A stretch of DNA of 25,609 nucleotides from the NCBI GenBank assembly GCA_011523445.1, contig WTGT01000041.1, positions 1-25,609 on the forward strand. The letters are read 5' to 3'. Below are positions 16,789 to 24,909 of this stretch, one piece after another (position 1 is the stretch's first letter; each line of letters starts with the position of its first letter). Under the pieces are notes generated by a model. The model was not told where the DNA came from. It was given only the letters and a program-made list of their open reading frames with translations, and made no database searches. The DNA is from Paracoccaceae bacterium. GTDB lineage: Bacteria > Pseudomonadota > Alphaproteobacteria > Rhodobacterales > Rhodobacteraceae. Position numbers and translations under genes: made by a program.

Positions 16789-17103
16789 ATGAAGGAGAAA
16801 CTTTGGCGGGATTTGGTTCCTGTTTCTGAATTGGAAAAAAATGATGTGACCCCAGCCAAACTTGGATCATTGGATTTGGCTGTATACGATACGGTTGACG
16901 GGATTTTTGTCAGCCTAGCAAGATGTTCACATCAGGGTGCCAACCTTTGCTATGGGTATTTTGATGGAAAAACGATAGAATGCCCCCTTCATCAAGGGCT
17001 TTTTGATGCCCGTACCGGTGAACCAAAAGCCAGCCCGGCAACAAGAAAACTGATCATGGTTGAAGCTAGGGTTCAAGAAGGTATGGTCCAGATTCTAAGG
17101 TAG
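16789..17103 (+). CDS. Rieske-type [2Fe-2S] ferredoxin
   Basis: A small cytoplasmic Rieske protein of 104 residues. The cluster motif is ARCSHQGANLC (Cys46, His48) and ECPLHQGLFD (Cys65, His68), as in naphthalene/biphenyl dioxygenase ferredoxins. It should carry electrons from a flavin reductase to an oxygenase. The ATG at 16789 is chosen over a TTG at 16783 that overlaps the preceding stop. Only 2 bp separate it from the desaturase-like gene, which suggests translational coupling and a functional pair. The VanA-like oxygenase downstream is the other possible partner. Confidence 0.92.
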   Translation: MKEKLWRDLVPVSELEKNDVTPAKLGSLDLAVYDTVDGIFVSLARCSHQGANLCYGYFDGKTIECPLHQGLFDARTGEPKASPATRKLIMVEARVQEGMVQILR

Positions 17104-17152
17104 TTATAATAATTGTATGATTTTTTTTACCGGAAAAACGTGAGGATATTTT

Positions 17153-18199
17153 ATGTTTCTGAAAAATGCTTGGTATGTTGCTGGTTGGAGCAAGGACTTC
17201 ACCAATGAATTGAAGGCAGAAAGATATCTTGACGAGAATATTGTATTTTACCGAAGGCAGGACGGGACTCCTGTTGCACTGGAAAATGCCTGTCCCCACA
17301 GGAAACTACCTCTTTCCATGGGTAAAATTGTTAATGACAACATTGAATGCGGATATCATGGATTAACCTTTGATGGAGCAGGCAAATGCGTCTTTGCACC
17401 AACCCAACCAGACAGCATTCCCCCAAGGGCCAAGGTTAAATCCTATCCGGTAATCGATCGTTACAGATTTTTGTGGATTTGGATGGGTGATCCCGAATTG
17501 GCTGATCCCAACAAAATCTTTTATGTGGAAAATTATGACAATTCCGATTGGGGTTACACCGATGGTGGTGTTCTTGATATAGATTGTAATTATCTTTGGG
17601 TTGCCGATAATCTTTTGGATCCCAGTCATGTTGCCTGGGTACATGTAACGACCTTTGCTGGTGCAGGTACTGAGGACCAACCCCTTGAAGTTGAAAAAAC
17701 ACCACAAGGGGTCATCGTTCACCGGTGGATAAGCGGTAAGATGCCATCGCCTTATTATGCCAAGCTGGTTAAATTTGAGGGCCCTTGTGATCGACTGCAA
17801 CACTATGAAATGTGCTTTCCGGCCATTGGTGTTAATAAATCAGTTTATACCCCTGTGGGAACCGGCGGAAAGGGAGCCGACCCAATTCCCGAAACACTCA
17901 TTAACATTTCCTACAATTTCATGACCCCGATTTCTGAGAATAAAACGCGGTATTTCTGGTTTCAACACCGCAATACCGAACCTCATAACAAGGAGGTTTC
18001 AGAACAAATGAACAAAGGGGCCTATTTTGCCTTCGAGGAAGATCGTGACATATTGGTGGCAGTCCATGAAGGCATGGCAAACAAGACCTCACCCAACATT
18101 GACCTTGGTTTGGATGCTGGAGCCAAACTGTTTCGCAGATCCCTGGCAAAACTCATAGAAGCTGAAGAAAACCAATTAATTCGTGATAATCCGGGTTAG
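17153..18199 (+). CDS. VanA-like Rieske oxygenase, large subunit
   Basis: A 348-residue Rieske non-heme iron oxygenase of the vanillate O-demethylase (VanA) type. The Rieske motif is ACPHRKLP (Cys47, His49) and ECGYHGLTF (Cys66, His69). The catalytic iron site is in VADNLLDPSHVAWVH (Asp152 bridging, His159 and His164), with a later carboxylate probably in FEEDRD. The ATG at 17153 follows a good GAGGA ribosome site. VanA-type enzymes remove O- or N-methyl groups or hydroxylate rings, and they need a VanB-type reductase. No separate vanB is in the window; the only such module is fused to the dehalogenase-like protein encoded convergently. The substrate is unknown. Confidence 0.93.
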   Translation: MFLKNAWYVAGWSKDFTNELKAERYLDENIVFYRRQDGTPVALENACPHRKLPLSMGKIVNDNIECGYHGLTFDGAGKCVFAPTQPDSIPPRAKVKSYPVIDRYRFLWIWMGDPELADPNKIFYVENYDNSDWGYTDGGVLDIDCNYLWVADNLLDPSHVAWVHVTTFAGAGTEDQPLEVEKTPQGVIVHRWISGKMPSPYYAKLVKFEGPCDRLQHYEMCFPAIGVNKSVYTPVGTGGKGADPIPETLINISYNFMTPISENKTRYFWFQHRNTEPHNKEVSEQMNKGAYFAFEEDRDILVAVHEGMANKTSPNIDLGLDAGAKLFRRSLAKLIEAEENQLIRDNPG

Positions 18200-18240
18200 C
18201 CAAACAAATAAATAATAATATTCATCCAAATCGTTATTGT

Positions 18241-18256
18241 TTTTGGAATGCCAAAA
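18241..18256. repeat. short palindrome between convergent genes
   Basis: TTTTGGAATGCCAAAA has 6-bp perfect arms and one central mismatch pair. It lies in the 98-bp gap between the VanA-like stop (18199) and the dehalogenase-like stop (18298). It could act as a weak bidirectional terminator, but the arms are A+T-rich and no long T-run follows on either strand. Confidence 0.25.
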
Positions 18257-18297
18257 TGCGGTTGTGGGTCACTTATGGGACAGGCTATGATACCTAT

Positions 18298-21200
18298 TTA
18301 CAGATCAATTGATAGGGTCTCATCCTTGGAAACGGCTCGGGAACAACATAGGAGCATTTTTCCTTCCCTTTCCCTCTTTGAAAGCACATAATCCCGATGG
18401 TCAACATTCCCTTCCGAATAATTCACATGGCAAACACCACAAATTCCATCAGAGCATTTTGTATCAACAATTATTCCTTTTTTGGCCAATGCCTCAAGGG
18501 CACTCTCATCCTTTGAAACCGGTACAATCAATGAACTTTTGGTCAAATTCAGGTTAAAGGGATAATTTTCCCTTTCAGGTGGTTCGGGAACAGAGAAAAA
18601 CTCCTGAGCCAGACTTTCCTCAGGCCAACCCTTTTGAGTGGCCATTTCCAGCACGAAACTCATATAGCGTTCACTTCCACATACATAAAGCAAATACCCT
18701 TCATGATAGCCTGGAATGACCTCTTCTAGCCGAGCTCGAGAGTTCAAATCGGAAAAGTAAAATTTAACTGCAGAAGCCCACTCAACTTTTCTCAATTCAT
18801 CTGAGAAAGCATATTGTTCGTGATTTCTTGAGCTGTAATGCAGCTCAAAGGATTTACCGGAACGGTTTAATTCATGTGCCATCGAAATAAGCGGGGTAAC
18901 ACCAATACCCCCGGCCATCAGCAGGTAGAACTTGCCATTCATGTCAAGCTGGAAATGGTTTCTTGGAAGTGAAATATGGGTCTTGCGCCCCTTTCTGAAT
19001 ATTCTGTACATGAGGTTAGAACCACCTCTGCCCTCTTTTTCATTCTGGACACCAAGTACATATCTGGAATTGTCGTTGGGATCGCCAGCGAGTGAAAACT
19101 GCCTCTGGAATTCCGGCGCTATCACTACATCAACATGAGAACCCGCTGTAAATTCCGGCAATGGTTCTCCATCCCTCCTTGATAATTCAACCTTGAATTG
19201 TTCTGTGGAATAATCTTCCCTCTCCTTGACCTCGACCTGAATAACAGGGGGGACACCTTCTATCATGGGAGCTTGAGGAACCAAATCATAGATTTCTCCC
19301 TTTTCAATTCGTTTGCGGTATTCTTGAGGAGTAAGGAGTTCCTTGTACCTGAGGATGCCTTCTTCCCTATTCAGAATATGAACTATTGGATAAGGTTTTG
19401 GCATTTTGTCAGCAGGATAGACGGCAAGGGTCTGGTCCTCGTATTTCAGGTCAAGATCTTTGGTTAACCCCCTTTCATGGGTAGCTTTGGCCAAAACATA
19501 TTGCCCTGATTCACGATTGAGTTCGATATCCCACCACCATTTCTTGATCGGATTTATTTCACCTCTTCCTACATAATCATCCAGTTTTGCCAAGGGTTTG
19601 GCCATAATCGGAACATTGGTTGCGACCCATCTAAAAGGTGCCTCTGCAAACAGCCCCTCAAGATTCCAGGGACAGGTTTTCATGCACCTCCCACACATCC
19701 CACCAGCCGAATTGGTCAGGCGATACCTTGTACACTTCTCGGCATCGGACTTCCAAATTTCATACCCATTGTACATCAGTTTGGGGCCAGCTGTTATGGC
19801 TCCAGATGGGCATTCTCTTGCACACTTGTTGCATGATTCACAAAACCTTTGGAGACCAAAATCAATTGGTTTGTCATGTTTCATGGGCATTGAAGTTGTT
19901 ACTGCACCGGCTTTCAATCTCGGACCTAGGAAGGGATTTAATATCACTTCTCCTATTCGGCTTACCTCACCCAATCCCGAAAGCAGCAGTAATGGCGGTT
20001 GCATGACCTCGCTATCCAAGACGGAATGGACTCTGGCCGAATATCCCAGACGTCTTATTTGCTCGGCGATGACTCCTCCTATCAGGGAAAACCTGAGGTA
20101 AGCCCGCATCGACTGGGCAACAGAAATCCAATCATCTCCTGAAGCCCCCTCCATGGTGTCATACCCTTGATCAAAAAGCATGGAGATGGCATTGTCATGA
20201 TACGGTTTTAGTTCGTTCCCACCAGAATCATGAGAGTAATATGCCCATTCAGGTGCACGGGACAAACCTACAGCATCTGTTGATAGGTAGTAACAAGCTG
20301 CCTTGATATTGTCGGCATTGGCCTCAGGACACTCAGTACTTTTACTGATCGGTCCCCGGGCATCACCAAATTGAAGCAATAACAAGGCTCCCAAAGCCCT
20401 ACGGGCACAAGCTCCAATAGGGCTTTTCATAACGTAAAAGCCACCTTTGGCTGCTTCCTGAACCGACTTTCCCATATCTCCAAAAAGAGCCCTTGCAAAA
20501 AAATCTGCCCTTTTGGGGAATCTGGGGACCCTGGCTTCATCAATCAGTGTGGTGGGTTTCTTAACCCTCTTTATTTTTTCGAAAGGATGAGGTCCAAGTC
20601 TGAATTCCCTATCTTTGTAAGGTATGCTTGTACTTTTTCTCTTACCAGTGCCAACACCAAACTGCCAGGCCATTTTGTTATTCAAGGTTACCTGACCCCT
20701 TCCACTAACACTAAGAGGCATATCTGGTTTAAGCTTCAAATCAGTTGTTACGGCGGCCAGACCAAATCTATCTTCTACAAACGGATTGACCAGTTTTCCA
20801 TCACTAACCAGACATAGCCCTGAAGAGACAGCCAGCCTGTTCAGATCAACCTCGGTAGTTGTTTGGCTATGGCTGCGAGCGGAAAATCCAAGCAAACGGA
20901 GGTAATTTGCTATGACAACGGAAACATTGGCTGTCAGTAATGCAGCGCGTTCCCTTTGGGTACCGATAATCCACTCCGTTCCCTTTTCATCAGGGGTTGG
21001 ATCACGTGTATATTCAATCAGGAACACCAAAGCTGATTTATGAGAAGAAATATTTTGATATTTCCTTTTTGTGGCTTCAAGAATATCTGCATAAATGGCA
21101 TCAACACCAGCTGCATAGGTGGTTGGTTGGCCTTCTTCCAATTCCTTTCTTATTCCATCAATCATGGGATTTCTGATTGGAGTTTCCAATTGGTGGGCAG

Positions 21201-21513
21201 GGGAAAGTGATGTTATGCCCACCATGGAAGCATCAAAATAATAGCTTGCGGCCTTGAAGTGATTTGATCTTTCCGTCAGGTCCTCAGGTATTTCAGCCTT
21301 GATATCATTGCAATTGCCATCTCGGACAGTATCCATCAAGGCCAGGAATCTTGCAATTGAATGGGAAATTGATTCAGGGTTTTCGGAAGTGAATGCCAAG
21401 GGAGTCATCTCTGATACGGCAGCAATGTCGGGTTCAACCTCGGTACGATGCAATTTCTCCAATGGGAATGGCCCCAGATGAAATGGCCTGTTTCGGGTAG
21501 AAAAAAAATTCAT
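18298..21513 (-). CDS. rdhA: reductive dehalogenase-like protein fused to a VanB-like reductase
   Basis: A 1071-residue cytoplasmic protein of the self-sufficient, non-respiratory reductive dehalogenase type (BhbA/NpRdhA-like), expected to bind cobalamin and remove halogen from organic compounds using NAD(P)H. Residues 11-267 and 304-550 are a tandem duplication (FHLGPFPLEKL against FRLGPHPFEKI; LRLLGFSARSHS against IRRLGYSARVHS). Only the second copy runs into two [4Fe-4S] motifs, CESCNKCARECPSGAI (Cys558-568) and Cys594 with CGRCMKTCPW (607-614). Residues about 755-1071 are a phthalate-dioxygenase-reductase/VanB module: RQFSLAGDP for the flavin, LLMAGGIGVTPLISMA for the nucleotide, and Cys1020, 1025, 1028 and 1056 for a plant-type [2Fe-2S]. 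No Tat signal or RdhB partner is seen. The start is an ATG at 21513 with a weak ribosome site. Actual dehalogenase activity is unproven. Confidence 0.93.
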   Translation of the reverse strand: MNFFSTRNRPFHLGPFPLEKLHRTEVEPDIAAVSEMTPLAFTSENPESISHSIARFLALMDTVRDGNCNDIKAEIPEDLTERSNHFKAASYYFDASMVGITSLSPAHQLETPIRNPMIDGIRKELEEGQPTTYAAGVDAIYADILEATKRKYQNISSHKSALVFLIEYTRDPTPDEKGTEWIIGTQRERAALLTANVSVVIANYLRLLGFSARSHSQTTTEVDLNRLAVSSGLCLVSDGKLVNPFVEDRFGLAAVTTDLKLKPDMPLSVSGRGQVTLNNKMAWQFGVGTGKRKSTSIPYKDREFRLGPHPFEKIKRVKKPTTLIDEARVPRFPKRADFFARALFGDMGKSVQEAAKGGFYVMKSPIGACARRALGALLLLQFGDARGPISKSTECPEANADNIKAACYYLSTDAVGLSRAPEWAYYSHDSGGNELKPYHDNAISMLFDQGYDTMEGASGDDWISVAQSMRAYLRFSLIGGVIAEQIRRLGYSARVHSVLDSEVMQPPLLLLSGLGEVSRIGEVILNPFLGPRLKAGAVTTSMPMKHDKPIDFGLQRFCESCNKCARECPSGAITAGPKLMYNGYEIWKSDAEKCTRYRLTNSAGGMCGRCMKTCPWNLEGLFAEAPFRWVATNVPIMAKPLAKLDDYVGRGEINPIKKWWWDIELNRESGQYVLAKATHERGLTKDLDLKYEDQTLAVYPADKMPKPYPIVHILNREEGILRYKELLTPQEYRKRIEKGEIYDLVPQAPMIEGVPPVIQVEVKEREDYSTEQFKVELSRRDGEPLPEFTAGSHVDVVIAPEFQRQFSLAGDPNDNSRYVLGVQNEKEGRGGSNLMYRIFRKGRKTHISLPRNHFQLDMNGKFYLLMAGGIGVTPLISMAHELNRSGKSFELHYSSRNHEQYAFSDELRKVEWASAVKFYFSDLNSRARLEEVIPGYHEGYLLYVCGSERYMSFVLEMATQKGWPEESLAQEFFSVPEPPERENYPFNLNLTKSSLIVPVSKDESALEALAKKGIIVDTKCSDGICGVCHVNYSEGNVDHRDYVLSKREREGKMLLCCSRAVSKDETLSIDL

Positions 21514-21539
21514 TGCCTGTTTAACCCCTGAATATTTCT

Positions 21540-21555
21540 CCTGACGCTTGTCAGG
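21540..21555. promoter_or_regulatory. hairpin/operator candidate upstream of the dehalogenase-like gene
   Basis: A perfect inverted repeat CCTGAC-GCTT-GTCAGG lies 26 bp upstream of the start codon and overlaps a second 10-bp palindrome, TCAGGCCTGA (21551-21560). It may be an operator for a regulator responding to the substrate, or a 5' leader hairpin. The 255-bp region to the antiporter gene contains no gene and no recognisable cobalamin riboswitch box. Confidence 0.4.
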
Positions 21556-21768
21556 CCTGATCTTCCTCTAGGTAGGGGAAAAGAATTTCAACCCCTTGGA
21601 ATTCTTTGGTATTCTCCATCTGGATTATGCAGTCCTGAAATATCTTTGAATTGTTGACTGGTTTATAAATAATATTGTGATTATGGTTTGTTTCACTTCT
21701 TCAATAATAATTACCCATGTTCCCAGTAAGGGTTGAAGCATACTACCAACATTCCAAGTGTATAGAAA

Positions 21769-23784
21769 GTGGATAATTTTCTTTTTCAAGCAACGATTTA
21801 TCTTGCCGCAGCCGTTATCGCGGTTCCTCTGTCAAAGAAGTGGGGGTTGGGATCGGTTCTAGGGTACCTTTTCGCTGGCATAATCATAGGTCAGTTGAAT
21901 CTCCTGCTGGGAACCGGTTTCTCGGACCTTCATGGAGTAGCCGAGTTTGGTATCATAATGCTTCTCTTTGTCATAGGATTGGAATTGGAGCCCAAGCAAC
22001 TATGGCAATTGCGAACAAAACTTCTCGGACTTGGCGGTTTGCAGATTGTATTGACGACCTTTGCCCTGGCTTTAGCCTTTAAATTTTTAGGATACCAAAC
22101 CGGTGAAAGCATTGCCCTGGGTTTGGCCTTCTCCTTGTCGTCAACAGCAATGGTACTGCAAACGCTGTCGGAGAAAGGATTGACTCAATCTGAAGGCGGC
22201 AGGTCCACACTATCTGTTTTGCTTACCCAGGATGTTGCCTTTATTCCGATGCTGATCGTAATTCCATTGCTGGCAACCAATCCGACCACTGTAGTTGAAG
22301 CCGAATTGCATGGTGCCCATTCAACTTCTGGTGAAGAGGGATTGGGAATCGCCTTGACCCTGATCGAGCAACTTCCACCATGGGGAAGTGCCGGAATTAC
22401 CCTTGTCTCAATTATATTGGTTGTTGCCTTTGGATATTTTGTGGTACGACCGATGTTTCATTATATCAGCTCCTCGGGATTGATCGAAATATCTACTGCA
22501 GCTACCCTTTTTGTAGTTGTATTTGCCTCGCTGATGATGACACTGGTCGGATTTTCACCTGCCTTGGGAACATTTTTAGCAGGTGTCGTCCTGGCCACCT
22601 CCGAATTTCGTCATGAAATGCGTTCGCACATCGAACCATTCAAAGGGTTGTTTCTTGGGCTGTTTTTCATCACTGTCGGATCGGGGATTAACTTTCTTAC
22701 CCTTTACCAGAATCTGTTTTTTGTCTTTTTGTTAACCTTTGGATTGATAGCCATAAAAGTTGGTGTCCTCTATGCGTTGTCTTTGATTTTCAAGATCAGG
22801 GGACGAGACAAATGGTTATTTGTTCTTGGTTTGGCACAAGGGGGTGAATTTGCCTTTATTCTTTTACAATTCATGTCTCAGACCGGAGTTATTATCAAGG
22901 GTGAGGAAAATATTCTGATCCTGGTGGTTACCCTGTCATTGGTTTTTACACCGGCCTTGTTTATTGCCTATGAGTACATTGCCAGAAAAAAGGGGATAGA
23001 AGGCGATCCTCTTACCGATGATATAACTGAAGAGGGTGAAATCATCATAGCAGGGATCGGAAGATTCGGAGAAGTGGTAAACGATATGGTTGCTGCCAAT
23101 GGGTATAAGACAACTGTACTTGACAGCAATTACCAAAAAGTCAAACTCATGCGTACCTTGGGTTACAAGGCATTCTTAGGTGATCCCACAAGACCCGAAT
23201 TGATAGAATCGGCGGGTTTGGCCAATGCAGCAATTTTGGTAGTGGCAATTGATAAGCGGGAAAACATTACTGAAATCGTGCAGTATGCAAGAAGAAAACG
23301 GCCAGACCTTCATATCATTACAAGAGCCTTGGATCGCCAGCATGTATTTGAGCTGTACCAAGCAGGAGCGTCAGATATTGTCAGGGAAACCTTCGATAGT
23401 TCACTCCGGGCAGGAAGATATGTCCTGCAAAAAATGGGAATACCGGAAGAGGAAGCCCATATCCGAACCAGAGGTTTTTACAAATTCAATCGGCGGGCAA
23501 CCAGAGAATTGGCCGCTGTATGGGACCCTGATATCCCCTTGGAAAAAAATCAGGCTTTTCTTAACAAGATCAGGGACCTGAACAAATCCATTGACTGCTC
23601 TATAGGCATCCCCAAGGAAGATCTGCCTCACGGTGAGGGCTTATCCGAGCGGGCGGAAATTGATTCCAATATTACCTCCGATACAGATATGAAGGAAGTT
23701 GACGCACCAGAAATCGAAGTCATACCAGTGAAGGGAGAGGTTATTGATCAGGATGAATTTACGAAAAATTCCCACAAATCGTGA
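21769..23784 (+). CDS. KefB/KefC-type monovalent cation:proton antiporter (CPA2) with RCK domain
   Basis: A 671-residue inner-membrane antiporter. Residues 1 to about 390 are the Na_H_Exchanger domain with many spans, including VLGYLFAGIIIG and LAFSLSSTAMVLQTLSEKG, a CPA2 hallmark. Residues about 424-540 are an RCK/TrkA-N domain with the nucleotide motif IIAGIGRFGEVV and the acidic end of the next strand at VLDSNYQKV. A polar, acidic tail follows. It should exchange K+ for H+, gated by nucleotide or glutathione adducts that protect against electrophiles. The start is a GTG at 21769 with only a weak ribosome site, but MDNFLFQATIYLAAAVIAVPL matches the expected N-terminus. It ends 11 bp from the convergent cobT stop. 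Confidence 0.92.
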   Translation: MDNFLFQATIYLAAAVIAVPLSKKWGLGSVLGYLFAGIIIGQLNLLLGTGFSDLHGVAEFGIIMLLFVIGLELEPKQLWQLRTKLLGLGGLQIVLTTFALALAFKFLGYQTGESIALGLAFSLSSTAMVLQTLSEKGLTQSEGGRSTLSVLLTQDVAFIPMLIVIPLLATNPTTVVEAELHGAHSTSGEEGLGIALTLIEQLPPWGSAGITLVSIILVVAFGYFVVRPMFHYISSSGLIEISTAATLFVVVFASLMMTLVGFSPALGTFLAGVVLATSEFRHEMRSHIEPFKGLFLGLFFITVGSGINFLTLYQNLFFVFLLTFGLIAIKVGVLYALSLIFKIRGRDKWLFVLGLAQGGEFAFILLQFMSQTGVIIKGEENILILVVTLSLVFTPALFIAYEYIARKKGIEGDPLTDDITEEGEIIIAGIGRFGEVVNDMVAANGYKTTVLDSNYQKVKLMRTLGYKAFLGDPTRPELIESAGLANAAILVVAIDKRENITEIVQYARRKRPDLHIITRALDRQHVFELYQAGASDIVRETFDSSLRAGRYVLQKMGIPEEEAHIRTRGFYKFNRRATRELAAVWDPDIPLEKNQAFLNKIRDLNKSIDCSIGIPKEDLPHGEGLSERAEIDSNITSDTDMKEVDAPEIEVIPVKGEVIDQDEFTKNSHKS

Positions 23785-23795
23785 CCTTCGGGAAT

Positions 23796-24836
23796 TCAAC
23801 TTTTGTTTGCAACCATTGCCTCAGAAAAGGTTGCCATCCCACCATGACATCTTACTGCTGCCCTGAGGATATGAGCTGCTACCCCAGCCCCGGAAGCTTC
23901 TCCCAATCTCATATCCAAATTCAGCAAGGGCCTGAGATTCATTTCCTTCAATAATTGAGCATGTGCTTGTTCAGCAGACTGATGTCCAGCTACAACATGG
24001 GCCAATAGTTCCTGGTCGATTTTGAACAATACCGCAGCTACGGAAGTACATATATAACCGTCCAAAATAACCGGGATGGACTTTAACCGGGCACTGAATA
24101 TTGCTCCTGCCAGTGCAACGAGTTCCCTTCCGCCCATGCACCTGAGTACCTCCAGAGGTGAATCCAGCCTTTCCCCATGTCGTTTCAATCCCTTGTTAAT
24201 TACCTCTATCTTCAGCCCAAGCTGGTGATCATCAATGCCAGTACCCTTCCCTGCCCAATCCTTTGCATCACCACCAAAAAGGGCAGTTGCAATAGCTGCA
24301 GCTGAAGTCGTGTTGCCGATACCCATCTCCCCGGGAATAACCAGATCATGTCTCTCATCTATCGCTTCAAAACCCAGGTAAAAGGCTTCAGAAAATTCTT
24401 CCCTACTCATGGCCTCTTCCTCGGTGAAATCTCTTGTAGGCACATCCAGATCAATCGGGACTACCTTCAAGGTTGAAGGCAGGAGACTTGCCAATTGATT
24501 GATTGCTGCCCCTCCCTGTTGGAAATTGCCAACCATCTGATGGGTCACTTCTATGGGGAAGGCTGAAACTCCACTTCGGGCAACCCCGTGATTGCCTGCA
24601 AAAATTGCAATCAGGATGGAATCGATATCCCTTTTCCTAGCCCCCTGCCAACCAGCATACCAGATGGCAAGGTCCTCAAGCCTTCCCAATGAACCCAAAG
24701 GCTTGGTTAATTCCCTGTTCCTGGTTGTGGCTTCATTAATATGCTCAGAATTAGGTTGTGGGAGGTATTGCAGTGATTCCTGAACAAGTTCAAAGGGATC
24801 ACGATCATTTTGCTTGTTGGATAAAACCTTATTCAT
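23796..24836 (-). CDS. cobT: nicotinate-nucleotide--dimethylbenzimidazole phosphoribosyltransferase
   Basis: A 346-residue cytoplasmic enzyme that makes alpha-ribazole phosphate from dimethylbenzimidazole and nicotinate mononucleotide for the lower loop of cobalamin. Family motifs are TKPLGSLGRLEDLA near the N-terminus, FAGNHGVARSGVSAFP, GEMGIGNTTSAAAI and LDMRLGEASGAGVAAHI, whose glutamate is the likely catalytic base. Length is usual for CobT. The ATG at 24836 has a poor ribosome site. It diverges from cobS over 73 bp, a common arrangement in alphaproteobacteria. Confidence 0.96.
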   Translation of the reverse strand: MNKVLSNKQNDRDPFELVQESLQYLPQPNSEHINEATTRNRELTKPLGSLGRLEDLAIWYAGWQGARKRDIDSILIAIFAGNHGVARSGVSAFPIEVTHQMVGNFQQGGAAINQLASLLPSTLKVVPIDLDVPTRDFTEEEAMSREEFSEAFYLGFEAIDERHDLVIPGEMGIGNTTSAAAIATALFGGDAKDWAGKGTGIDDHQLGLKIEVINKGLKRHGERLDSPLEVLRCMGGRELVALAGAIFSARLKSIPVILDGYICTSVAAVLFKIDQELLAHVVAGHQSAEQAHAQLLKEMNLRPLLNLDMRLGEASGAGVAAHILRAAVRCHGGMATFSEAMVANKS

Positions 24837-24909
24837 GTGTTAATTTCTTTTCCGATTGGATTTAATCTGGCATTCTAGAAATAAAGTTTTTTGGGGACAA
24901 TTTTCCATA

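Noticed and set aside
21514..21768. Cobalamin riboswitch upstream of the dehalogenase-like gene
   Set aside because: No B12-box-like conserved segment was found on the relevant strand; only the short palindromes are present.
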